From: Bacteroidia bacterium
Lineage (GTDB): Bacteria > Bacteroidota > Bacteroidia > B-17B0 > Aurantibacillaceae
Direction: 5' to 3'
DNA length: 64,000 nt
NCBI GenBank assembly: GCA_016787785.1
Contig: JAEUTO010000011.1
Location: 186,001 to 250,000, forward strand
Shown here: one piece after another, positions 18,549 through 26,071 of the stretch
Position numbering within the stretch: the stretch's first letter is position 1
Layout of the letters: each line of letters starts with the position of its first letter
Translations under genes and position numbers: made by a program
Notes under the pieces: generated by a model
What the model saw: only the letters and a program-made list of their open reading frames with translations
Databases searched by the model: none
What the model was told of the DNA's origin: nothing

Positions 18549-19667
18549 ATGAAAAAAATCGTCATCATTCTAACTTTTTTATTTTATTATCAAATGGATT
18601 TAACCGCACAAGCACCAACCAACTCAGCTGCAAAAATTTATTACAAAGGTGTTATAAAACACTTTGAGACTATAAAAAATTTAAAGTCTCAATCCAATCC
18701 AAAAAATGATGGTCCCCAAAGTACCACAAAACAGTATTTATATGAAGTAGATAAAGCTGAAGAAAAAATAGCCCTCATTAAAAAATCACAACCGGATTAT
18801 GATGTAACTGCATTAACTGCCGAATTAAATACATATAAAACGATTGGTAATGAAGCGAAAAGTGATGAAGAGAATGCAAGTATAGACGCAGCAAAATTAA
18901 GCGCTGAAATGGATAAAGTTTTTAAAGCACCAACAATTAATGATTTTACCGGAGGCCAAACAAGTGCGGAAAGTGCCTTAAATGAATACAAAACACTTGC
19001 CTCCAATTTCATAGCAACTAATTCAAAACAACGCGTTGACAATGCCAAAAAAGCAAATAGGTTCCGTAGTTACTCATCTAGCTTTAGTATGGAAATGAAT
19101 GGTTTTGCCAGTACCGCTAAGTCTATTAAAGAGTCGTATAACAAATCCGACGTTGTAAATGGAGCTATTGGCAATTACTACTTAGCTAATAAATATGTAA
19201 TTTATTGGGAAACCGCAAAAAATAGTATAACTGATGAAAAACTGTTTTCAGATAACTATACAATAGCATTAAACCTTTTTAAAGAAATGGGAAGTGTAGA
19301 GAACGCAAAAGCTATTGCAAAAAATAATGCGAAAGCCAGAATGGCAAAGGTAAAAATACCTGTAGCTGCTAGAAAAGATGCTGCAACAGAAGCTCTATTT
19401 AAAAAAGCCTTTGTCGCCGAAGGTTGGAATGAAACGATAATGGTTGTGAACTTAAGAGATCATGATTGGTCTATAGTTAAGCATGAAAATACTGGCGTTA
19501 TTTTAGGTAGAGCACAAACGGCTGCAATGGTAGCAAAAAACAAAGATGGAGATTGCATCTTATATATATTTACAATTATGCAAGACTATAACGGATCGGG
19601 CTATCAATCAAATGCATACAGAAGAAGCCACGATGCAACGCCCATGCTTTGTGAAAATGTAAAGTAA
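18549..19667 (+). CDS. Exported helical protein of unknown function, related to the 6263 product
   Basis: The 372-residue protein has a signal peptide (MKKIVIILTFLFYYQMDLTAQ) and a largely helical, Lys/Ala/Glu-rich body. The N-terminal 90 mature residues are homologous to the small protein at 6263 (PTNSAAKIYYK, KKSQPDYDV, ELNTY). The C-terminal part, from about residue 290, contains EGWNETIMVVNLRDHDWSIVKH and ends with SNAYRRSHDATPMLCENVK, a more globular segment that could be a separate domain. No known family is recognised. It is 10 bases downstream of a T9SS cargo gene and 1 base upstream of a lipoprotein gene, so these likely form one transcript. Confidence 0.68.
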   Translation: MKKIVIILTFLFYYQMDLTAQAPTNSAAKIYYKGVIKHFETIKNLKSQSNPKNDGPQSTTKQYLYEVDKAEEKIALIKKSQPDYDVTALTAELNTYKTIGNEAKSDEENASIDAAKLSAEMDKVFKAPTINDFTGGQTSAESALNEYKTLASNFIATNSKQRVDNAKKANRFRSYSSSFSMEMNGFASTAKSIKESYNKSDVVNGAIGNYYLANKYVIYWETAKNSITDEKLFSDNYTIALNLFKEMGSVENAKAIAKNNAKARMAKVKIPVAARKDAATEALFKKAFVAEGWNETIMVVNLRDHDWSIVKHENTGVILGRAQTAAMVAKNKDGDCILYIFTIMQDYNGSGYQSNAYRRSHDATPMLCENVK

Positions 19668-19668
19668 A

Positions 19669-20199
19669 ATGGAAACAAAAAAATTATTTCAAAGAAAAAA
19701 ACACAGGCTTGGCGCCTTCGTTCTTTGTATTTCGCTCATCATTAGCGCTTGTTCAACTAACGAAAATAGAAAAAAAGTTGTAACACAAAAAGTGGAAACA
19801 AAAACAGTTGAACCAACAATTGAAGAAGATGTTCCGGTAACCATTAATTCACTCGTTGGTGTTTGGAAGTATTCGGAAGTAAGAACAAGCCCTAAAATAC
19901 TTGGAATACCGCCAGTGGGCGAAATTTTACTAGGCATTACAGAAAAGTATGAACTTTGTTTTGCTACAAGTGGTATGGAAGAATTGAAAGGAAATTTAAA
20001 AAGTATGCCCACAAATTTTGCAATAAAGGGTAGTAGTCTTTGCCCTAGCGATAAAATTTCGGAAGCAGATTTTAAAATTAGTTTTAACAGTAAAATCACA
20101 AAAGTGTACGTTCTTAATGAAAAAGAATTAGTTCTTGGTAAAGGAATATCGGAGGACAATAAACCTGTGCTATATATGCATTTTACAAGAATAAAATAA
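19669..20199 (+). CDS. Lipoprotein, lipocalin-like
   Basis: The 176-residue product has a lipoprotein signal: charged start (METKKLFQRKKHR), hydrophobic stretch and lipobox ISACS with the Cys at about 29. After a charged linker the mature domain opens with LVGVWKYSEV and contains repeated beta-type segments (KYELCFATSGMEELKGNL, KVYVLNEKELVLGKG), a pattern seen in small lipocalin-like lipoproteins of Bacteroidota. It directly follows the 18549 gene with one base between them and precedes a 29-codon membrane ORF. Function unknown. Confidence 0.68.
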   Translation: METKKLFQRKKHRLGAFVLCISLIISACSTNENRKKVVTQKVETKTVEPTIEEDVPVTINSLVGVWKYSEVRTSPKILGIPPVGEILLGITEKYELCFATSGMEELKGNLKSMPTNFAIKGSSLCPSDKISEADFKISFNSKITKVYVLNEKELVLGKGISEDNKPVLYMHFTRIK

Positions 20200-20206
20200 A
20201 AATACA

Positions 20207-20296
20207 ATGGAAAATGTTGCATTAATAATCACCGTAATATGTTCTTCAATTATTCCGGTTCTCGTTGTTTTACTTTATAAAAAGAAGAACAAATGA
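20207..20296 (+). CDS. Possible 29-residue single-pass membrane protein
   Basis: An ATG seven bases after the lipoprotein stop opens a 29-codon frame whose product is a single hydrophobic helix (ALIITVICSSIIPVLVVLLY) followed by KKKNK. This positive-inside arrangement fits a small membrane peptide. Its spacing fits the operon of 18549 and 19669. Short ORFs can arise by chance, so confidence is limited. Confidence 0.35.
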   Translation: MENVALIITVICSSIIPVLVVLLYKKKNK

Positions 20297-20412
20297 TAAA
20301 GTTTTTAAATTAATAGTTGCTGGTTTTGAACGGAAAAAAATTTAAGTAAATGTATTTCATTAAATCAGTTGAATTAATAACTATTTCATTCTCTAGCACG
20401 AAACAGGGAAGG

Positions 20413-21738
20413 TTAAAACAATTCCATCTGTTTACTTTCAGTGAGTACTTTTTTATATAAAGCTATCACTGTCAAGCGCGCTTTGGTATGATCTACAATT
20501 GGCACGGCATATTTTGACGTTCCATACTCCGGCACCCATTTTTTTATGTACTCAAATTTTGGATCGAATTTTTTTTGTTGCTCAGTTGGATTAAAAACTC
20601 TAAAGTAAGGTGCGGCATCGCAACCACTGCCTGCCGCCCATTGCCAGCCACCATTGTTGGCACTAAGATCAAAATCATTTAGCTTTTGTGCAAAGTAAGC
20701 TTCACCCCAACGCCAGTCTATTAACAGATCTTTTATTAAAAAACTACTTACGATCATGCGCACACGGTTATGCATAAATCCAGTGGCATTTAATTCGCGC
20801 ATGCCGGCATCAACAATCGGAAATCCGGTTCTGCCCTCACACCATTTTTTAAACTGCTCCTCGTTATTTTGCCAGGGAATACCGTCGTATTGTTTTTTAA
20901 ACGAATTAAATGCCGCATGCGGAAAATGATGAAGGATCATCATGTAAAAATCGCGCCATATTAATTCGTTCAACCATGTTTCGCTTTGTGAAATACTTTT
21001 CTCTACTAAACTTCTAATACTTATAACACCAAAGCGCAAATAAACGCTTAATTTACTTGTTCCCTCAATGGCGGGAAAGTCGCGTTGCTCCTTATATTTT
21101 TGAAGCAGCAAGTTATTTACAGTTACTTTTTTATTTAAAACAATATCTGTTTTTTTAAAACCAATTTTTTGGAGCGTTGGAATCTCTTCAGCCTTTAGCC
21201 TGGCAAAATTTTTAAAATACTTTTTTGTTGGATAAGCTTTGTAATAAAACGGCGTTAATTTCTTTTTCCATTTATTAGCATAAGGTGTAAAAACAGTATA
21301 GGGTTTTCCATCATCTTTTATCACTTCATCTTTTTCAAAAACACATTGATCTTTATAGGTTTTAAATTCAATACTGTTTTTATCAAGCAACAGTTTTATG
21401 GCCGCATCGCGTTGGTTAGCATAAGGCTCATAATCGTGATTGGCGTAAACGTTTTTAATTGAATACTCTTTTACTATTTTTTTAAAAACCTCTTCTGGCG
21501 TACTATAAAAAACATGTAATGTTGAGCCAAGTGAAATTAATTCCTCATTAATAGTTGTAATGGCCTGATGAATAAAATCAACACGTCGATCGTTCTTATC
21601 CTCTAACTTATCAAGAATAGTTTTATCAAAAATAAAAATGGGTACAACATTTTTGTTTTCACGCAATGCATGATACAGGCCCGCATTGTCTTGCAGACGA
21701 AGATCTCTCCTGAACCAAAAAATTGTTACTTCTTTCAT
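20413..21738 (-). CDS. phrB: Deoxyribodipyrimidine photolyase
   Basis: The 441-residue protein has the N-terminal alpha/beta antenna domain (FWFRRDLRLQDNAGL, FIFDKTIL) and the C-terminal FAD domain with family hallmarks: LNELIWRDFYMMILHHFP, GRTGFPIVDAGMRELN, MHNRVRMIVSSFL, DWRWGEAYFA and NNGGWQWAAGSG. It uses blue light to split cyclobutane pyrimidine dimers. Tryptophans of the electron-transfer triad are consistent with W in the WRDF and NGGWQW regions. Length is slightly below the E. coli enzyme (472). It lies downstream of an ECF sigma gene on the same strand, with the sigma gene's terminator ending right before its ATG. Distinguishing photolyase from cryptochrome needs phylogeny, but photolyase is more likely. 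Confidence 0.92.
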   Translation of the reverse strand: MKEVTIFWFRRDLRLQDNAGLYHALRENKNVVPIFIFDKTILDKLEDKNDRRVDFIHQAITTINEELISLGSTLHVFYSTPEEVFKKIVKEYSIKNVYANHDYEPYANQRDAAIKLLLDKNSIEFKTYKDQCVFEKDEVIKDDGKPYTVFTPYANKWKKKLTPFYYKAYPTKKYFKNFARLKAEEIPTLQKIGFKKTDIVLNKKVTVNNLLLQKYKEQRDFPAIEGTSKLSVYLRFGVISIRSLVEKSISQSETWLNELIWRDFYMMILHHFPHAAFNSFKKQYDGIPWQNNEEQFKKWCEGRTGFPIVDAGMRELNATGFMHNRVRMIVSSFLIKDLLIDWRWGEAYFAQKLNDFDLSANNGGWQWAAGSGCDAAPYFRVFNPTEQQKKFDPKFEYIKKWVPEYGTSKYAVPIVDHTKARLTVIALYKKVLTESKQMELF

Positions 21739-21766
21739 AAAAAAACCCTCCAGCTATGGTAGGGTT
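21739..21766 (-). terminator. Terminator of the sigma factor gene, abutting the phrB start
   Basis: On the minus strand AACCCT-A-CC pairs with GGAGGGTT around ATAGCT, followed by a run of T that reaches the ATG of phrB. It lies just after the sigma factor stop codon and may also act as an attenuator for phrB. Confidence 0.75.
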
Positions 21767-21795
21767 AATTTATCAACACACAAAGTTTTTATTTA

Positions 21796-22302
21796 TTAAT
21801 TTCTAAAATGTTTTAAGGCAACCATTAAAATCTTCCGGGCAATAAAAATGCGACTCTTAACAGTGCCTAATGGCAATTTCATTTCCTGAGCAATCTCTTC
21901 GTACTTGTATCCGTTATAATAGCGGGTAAAAGGTACTTTATATTCATCGCCAAGGCTTTCAATATGTTTAATGATTTCTTTTGCATTTAACCTGCTTTCG
22001 CTATGGTCGTAACTGTTTTGTTTAAAAGCCCTGTCTAAAGCAATATCATCGCCTTTGCTAATTAACTGCTTGGTTTTTACGTTGCGGCGATACGCGTTTA
22101 TGAATGTATTTTTCATAATTGTAAATAACCAGGCCTTTATATTCGTGCTGTCTTCAAATTTTTCGCGATAAGTGATAGCCTTTACATAAGTATCCTGTAA
22201 CAGATCTAATGCATCATCTGTGTTGCGGGTAAGACTTAAAGCAAAGTTTTTTAATGAACTTTTTTCGTTCATTATTCTGGAGTTAAATTCAATTGCTGTC
22301 AT
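21796..22302 (-). CDS. ECF-type RNA polymerase sigma factor
   Basis: The 168-residue protein has sigma region 2 (NFALSLTRNTDDALDLLQDTYVKA, then KAWLFTIMKNTFINAYRR) and region 4 (YKVPFTRYYNGYKYEEIAQEMKLPLGTVKSRIFIARK) with the helix-turn-helix that reads the -35 element. Regions 1 and 3 are missing, as in ECF factors. No anti-sigma gene adjoins it: the downstream neighbour is phrB and the upstream neighbour is lysS on the other strand. In other bacteria, light- or stress-controlled ECF factors can sit beside photolyase genes, so control of phrB is plausible but not shown. Confidence 0.94.
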   Translation of the reverse strand: MTAIEFNSRIMNEKSSLKNFALSLTRNTDDALDLLQDTYVKAITYREKFEDSTNIKAWLFTIMKNTFINAYRRNVKTKQLISKGDDIALDRAFKQNSYDHSESRLNAKEIIKHIESLGDEYKVPFTRYYNGYKYEEIAQEMKLPLGTVKSRIFIARKILMVALKHFRN

Positions 22303-22591
22303 AATTCTCAGGCTTTAAAATGAATTCTACATTAAAATTACAATTTGTTTAATAAAGTATTAAAAAGATTAAACAAAAAAGTTGTTAAATCTCTAGCCTC
22401 TAATCTTTGCAAAATATATACCAACGGACAAAAGTCTGTTTTGGGCAAGTTTTTCCACATTTTATTGGGTTTCCGGTGCCTTTTATATACGTAAAATTCC
22501 ACATTCCCGGATTTAATTAATACGGTTGTAGATAACCTGTTTGTATTGAATTAATTTAAAAATGTACTTTTAGCCTTTAAAATTTCAAATT

Positions 22592-24127
22592 ATGTCGGCA
22601 CACCTTAGCGAGCAAGAATTACAAAGAAGACAAAAATTAACAGACCTCAGGGCTTTAGGAATTGATCCTTATCCTGCTGAAGAATTTAAGGTAAATGTTA
22701 ATGCATTAGATATTAAAGATAACTACGATCGTGATAAATTAAATTATAAGGACATTTCTATTGCGGGCCGCATTATGAGCGTGCGCGATATGGGCAAGGC
22801 CTGTTTTGCGGTTATACAGGATGCTACAGGCCGAATACAATTATATGTTCGTAAGGATGATATTTGCCCCGGCGAAGATAAAACGCTTTACGATGTAGTT
22901 TGGAAAAAACTAATTGATATTGGTGATATTATTGGGGTTAACGGTTATGTATTCACTACAAAAACCGGCGAGATCTCTATTCACGTTACTTCCCTAAAAA
23001 TATTAAGCAAGTCCCTAAAACCCTTGCCAATAGTTAAGACCGACGAGTCTGGAAATTCATTTGACGAGGTAAGCGATCCCGAATTCAGGTTCCGTCAGCG
23101 TTATGTTGATCTGATCATTAATCCGCAAGTGCGCGATACATTTAAAAAACGTTCGCAAATAATTAATTCTATTCGCACAACACTAAACAACGCGGGTTTG
23201 TTAGAGGTTGAAACGCCCATTCTGCAGAGCATTCCGGGCGGGGCTACTGCACGTCCTTTTATTACACATCACAATGCACTTAACATGCCGTTGTATTTGC
23301 GTATTGCCAACGAGCTGTATTTAAAGCGCTTAATTGTTGGAGGCTTTGAAGGTGTGTTTGAATTTGCAAAAGATTTCAGAAATGAAGGGATGGATCGTAC
23401 GCACAACCCTGAATTTACAGTATTGGAATTTTACATTGCCTATAAAGATTATAATTGGATGATGAATTTTACAGAGCAAATGCTCGAAAAAATTGTTATT
23501 GATCTTTACGGTAAAACCGAAATTCCTGTAGGCGATAAGCAAATAGATTTTAAAGCGCCATTCAAGCGCGTTACTATGTATGAAGCTATTAAAGAATTTA
23601 CAGGTGTTGACATAAGCGGCATGAACGAAGAGCAATTACGCGAAGTATGCAAAAAATTAAACATACACGTTGAATCGCACGCCGGTAAAGGAAAATTAAT
23701 TGACGAGATCTTTGGCGAAAAATGCGAAGGCAATTATATACAACCTACTTTTATTACCGATTACCCGGTAGAAATGAGTCCGTTAACCAAAAAACACCGC
23801 ACAGTTGAAGGTCTGGTAGAGCGTTTTGAGCTAATGATAAACGGCAAGGAAATAGCCAATGCCTATAGTGAACTAAACGACCCTATTGACCAACGCGAAC
23901 GTTTTGAAGAACAATTAGCGCTGCAGGAAAGAGGCGATGATGAGGCAATGTTTATTGATCATGATTTTTTACGCGCCCTTGAATATGGCATGCCGCCAAC
24001 CGCTGGTATTGGCATTGGTATTGACCGTTTAACCATGCTTTTAACCAATAACGCCGCTATACAGGAGGTGTTGTTCTTCCCGCAAATGCGCCCAGAGGTG
24101 GTTGCGAGCGATGTGGCGCATTCATGA
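22592..24127 (+). CDS. lysS: Lysyl-tRNA synthetase, class II
   Basis: The 511-residue enzyme has an N-terminal OB-fold for the anticodon (SIAGRIMSVRDMGKACFAVI) and a class II catalytic domain. Motif 2 appears as FRNEGMDRTHNPEF and motif 3 as GIGIGIDRLTMLL; LNARP-type recognition is seen in EVETPILQSIPGGATARPF. It charges tRNA-Lys with lysine using ATP. Length is normal for bacterial LysS (about 500). It ends FFPQMRPEVVASDVAHS. The 289-base upstream region contains no other gene. A 13-codon degenerate repeat of its own C-terminus lies 34 bases downstream. The assignment is secure. Confidence 0.97.
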   Translation: MSAHLSEQELQRRQKLTDLRALGIDPYPAEEFKVNVNALDIKDNYDRDKLNYKDISIAGRIMSVRDMGKACFAVIQDATGRIQLYVRKDDICPGEDKTLYDVVWKKLIDIGDIIGVNGYVFTTKTGEISIHVTSLKILSKSLKPLPIVKTDESGNSFDEVSDPEFRFRQRYVDLIINPQVRDTFKKRSQIINSIRTTLNNAGLLEVETPILQSIPGGATARPFITHHNALNMPLYLRIANELYLKRLIVGGFEGVFEFAKDFRNEGMDRTHNPEFTVLEFYIAYKDYNWMMNFTEQMLEKIVIDLYGKTEIPVGDKQIDFKAPFKRVTMYEAIKEFTGVDISGMNEEQLREVCKKLNIHVESHAGKGKLIDEIFGEKCEGNYIQPTFITDYPVEMSPLTKKHRTVEGLVERFELMINGKEIANAYSELNDPIDQRERFEEQLALQERGDDEAMFIDHDFLRALEYGMPPTAGIGIGIDRLTMLLTNNAAIQEVLFFPQMRPEVVASDVAHS

Positions 24128-24161
24128 ACACATTAGTTTAAAATCAAAAAAAGCGAACTAA

Positions 24162-24200
24162 ATGCGTCCGGAAGTGCTGGCCTTTAAAGTGGAAGCGTAG
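24162..24200 (+). pseudogene. Degenerate copy of the lysS 3' end
   Basis: The bases encode MRPEVLAFKVEA and a stop, matching the lysS tail MRPEVVASDVAHS. The first four codons after Met differ only at third positions (cgc/cgt, cca/ccg, gag/gaa, gtg/gtg), so the similarity is at coding level. It is too short to be a working gene. Confidence 0.4.
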
Positions 24201-24264
24201 ATAATTTAAGGGTATTTAACAAAGTTTAAAAACAATAACTTGTTAGTTATTTGCGTTGTTAATA

Positions 24265-24294
24265 TTTGTAAAACTCTTTAATTAAGTATCTTTG
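24265..24294 (+). promoter_or_regulatory. Bacteroidota-type promoter for the lipoprotein at 24313
   Basis: TTTG at 24265-24268 is followed after 18 bases by TATCTTTG at 24287-24294, a perfect TAnnTTTG. Transcription would start near 24300, which excludes the in-frame TTG at 24292 as start codon. Confidence 0.55.
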
Positions 24295-24312
24295 TTTAGC
24301 TTAAATCATTTA

Positions 24313-24849
24313 TTGAGGTTAGTTTTTAAAATATTCTTTTGTTTTGTTTTTCTTTTTGCGGTTTCGTGTACAACCGAAAAAAAGGAAGATCCTAAGGCCA
24401 ATCCTCGTGTTTTTGAGGGATATCATCCCTTATTGGACGAGATCATTCGTTCAAAGGAAGGTGTGTTTAGAGGTATTAATTTAAACAGCAAAGCCGAAGT
24501 TATTAAGACCATTGAAAGTGTTCCACCTATCGAAAAATCACCCGGCCATCTTTATTTTGAATATAAGGTGAACGATCAAACCAACTACTCTGTTGATTAC
24601 ACGTTGAATAAAGATAGTCTTGAAGAAATTAGCGTGCAGATAAACAGTAACGACCTGGAACTTGCAAATTATCTATTCTGCGACCTTAAAGATTATTACG
24701 CTAATAAATTACCTAATCCAACAGAAGATCATGGCTCGGTAGTTTATAATTGTTTCGAGGGTCAGCGAAAACCGTTTGTAGTTTCGTTAAGTGATAATTC
24801 TAGCCCCACCCAGGGCAGTATTAATATGGTAATTTATAAGGACAAATAA
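24313..24849 (+). CDS. Lipoprotein of unknown function with TTG start
   Basis: From the TTG at 24313 the 178-residue product begins MRLVFKIFFCFVFLFAVSC, a canonical lipoprotein signal with the Cys at about 19, followed by TTEKKEDPKAN as linker. The mature domain (EGYHPLLDEIIRSKEGVFRGINL, SPGHLYFEYKVNDQTNYSVDYTL, NLFC-like YLFCDLKDYY) suggests a mixed alpha/beta fold of about 140 residues. No family is recognised. No ATG exists in frame before the signal peptide. The upstream TTG at 24292 lies inside the promoter's -7 element, so the start at 24313 is preferred. Its stop nearly touches the stop of the convergent Kelch protein. Confidence 0.66.
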   Translation: MRLVFKIFFCFVFLFAVSCTTEKKEDPKANPRVFEGYHPLLDEIIRSKEGVFRGINLNSKAEVIKTIESVPPIEKSPGHLYFEYKVNDQTNYSVDYTLNKDSLEEISVQINSNDLELANYLFCDLKDYYANKLPNPTEDHGSVVYNCFEGQRKPFVVSLSDNSSPTQGSINMVIYKDK

Positions 24850-24850
24850 T

Positions 24851-26038
24851 TTATTCTTTAATTATTTTTTTTACCTCCATCTGCTTCGCTCTGTTCTTAA
24901 TTCTCAGAAAATAAATACCCTTTTCAAGACCTGAAATATCAATACAACCTGAATTTTTGTTTTGCTCAAACAAAATTATTTTTGAAGTAATGTCTGTTAT
25001 TTCGAACGTATAATTTTCTGTTGACGGGTTTATAAAAAGTTTTTCGCTACAAGGGTTCGGATAAACAGAAAAGATCAGATCGCTGTTATATTCTTTCGTG
25101 CCAACGGGCACATCAATCATCCAGGTTTCTTTTAAACGCACATCGCTAACGTTAATACCACAACTGTAATAAAATCTATCGCCTGCAATACAACTCATAC
25201 CACCTTTACGACCCGCCGCCGGCATATTGGGGCCGGCAGACCATGAAGCTAAAAAGGGATTGTAATACCAAACATCATTATAATAGGTATTCAACGTATC
25301 GTAACCACCAAATAATATTAATTGTGTTGTAGATGCTTTTAGCGCAGAATAAGATCTGCCTTTTGGTTGCGGAAAATCCATCACCTTTGTCCACACATCC
25401 GTTGCGTGGTTATAGCTGTACATTTCTTTTCTAAAAGATTGGTTATTATCTTTTCCAAACACCAAGTAACCTACTCCGTTTAAAACAGAAGCGCTTGCAC
25501 GCCATCTGCCACCAAAAGGAAAATTATTTTTTTGTGCCCAGGTATTAGAGCTGATCGTATACTCCCAAACTTCATCGCTTACCACACCGCTTTGAAACTT
25601 ACCGCCAACAATAATTACTTTGTCGCCGTACTCTAAACAACTGGCGCCAATTAAACCATTACCCGGTTTTGGTGCAAGCGTTGTCCATGTATTTGTAGCA
25701 ACATCATAACGTTGCAGATCTGTGAAAACTGCATTTGAATAACCTGCCCCACTAAAAACATAAAACGAATTTAAGTGTGTAAAAGCTGTTGCATATTGTC
25801 TGTCAGAGCCAACCGGCATAGGCGCAATGGTTGTCCATGTTGTAGCGGACATATCGTAAACGTAAAAATCTCTTCCCAAAGTAAAACCTGCCAATAAACC
25901 TGTACCAAAATAACCTTTGTTATTTATATGCACCGCTACCCCATCATCTCGTTCTGTATTTGGAAAATCGCTTAATTGCACCCAGGTTTGGCTAAGCAAA
26001 CTCTTTGAAAGAAAAATAAATATAAATAGTAATCTCAT
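24851..26038 (-). CDS. T9SS cargo protein with Kelch repeats
   Basis: The 395-residue product has a signal peptide (MRLLFIFIFLSKSLLSQ) and about six Kelch-type units, for example DFYVYDMSATTWTTIAPMP, DLQRYDVATNTWTTLAPKP, EVWEYTISSNTWAQKNNFP and MYSYNHATDVWTKVMDFP, forming a beta-propeller. The C-terminus is a T9SS type A sorting domain (FSVYPNPCSEKLFI, ISGLEKGIYFLRI, MEVKKIIKE). The predicted location is outside the outer membrane. It is followed on the same strand, upstream at 26072, by another T9SS cargo gene 33 bases away, so the two may share a transcript. Function unknown; Kelch propellers commonly mediate binding. Confidence 0.9.
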   Translation of the reverse strand: MRLLFIFIFLSKSLLSQTWVQLSDFPNTERDDGVAVHINNKGYFGTGLLAGFTLGRDFYVYDMSATTWTTIAPMPVGSDRQYATAFTHLNSFYVFSGAGYSNAVFTDLQRYDVATNTWTTLAPKPGNGLIGASCLEYGDKVIIVGGKFQSGVVSDEVWEYTISSNTWAQKNNFPFGGRWRASASVLNGVGYLVFGKDNNQSFRKEMYSYNHATDVWTKVMDFPQPKGRSYSALKASTTQLILFGGYDTLNTYYNDVWYYNPFLASWSAGPNMPAAGRKGGMSCIAGDRFYYSCGINVSDVRLKETWMIDVPVGTKEYNSDLIFSVYPNPCSEKLFINPSTENYTFEITDITSKIILFEQNKNSGCIDISGLEKGIYFLRIKNRAKQMEVKKIIKE

Positions 26039-26071
26039 GTTGTTTTCTTTAACGTTGTGCTACACCTATTA

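Noticed and set aside
19689-20222. 177-codon frame antisense to the lipoprotein at 19669
   Set aside because: The sense frame has a clear lipoprotein signal and operon spacing; the antisense frame is a composition artefact.
22541-22572. Promoter-like TTG and TACTTTTA before lysS
   Set aside because: Spacers of 16 or 21 bases and a mismatch at the end of the -7 element make it unconvincing.
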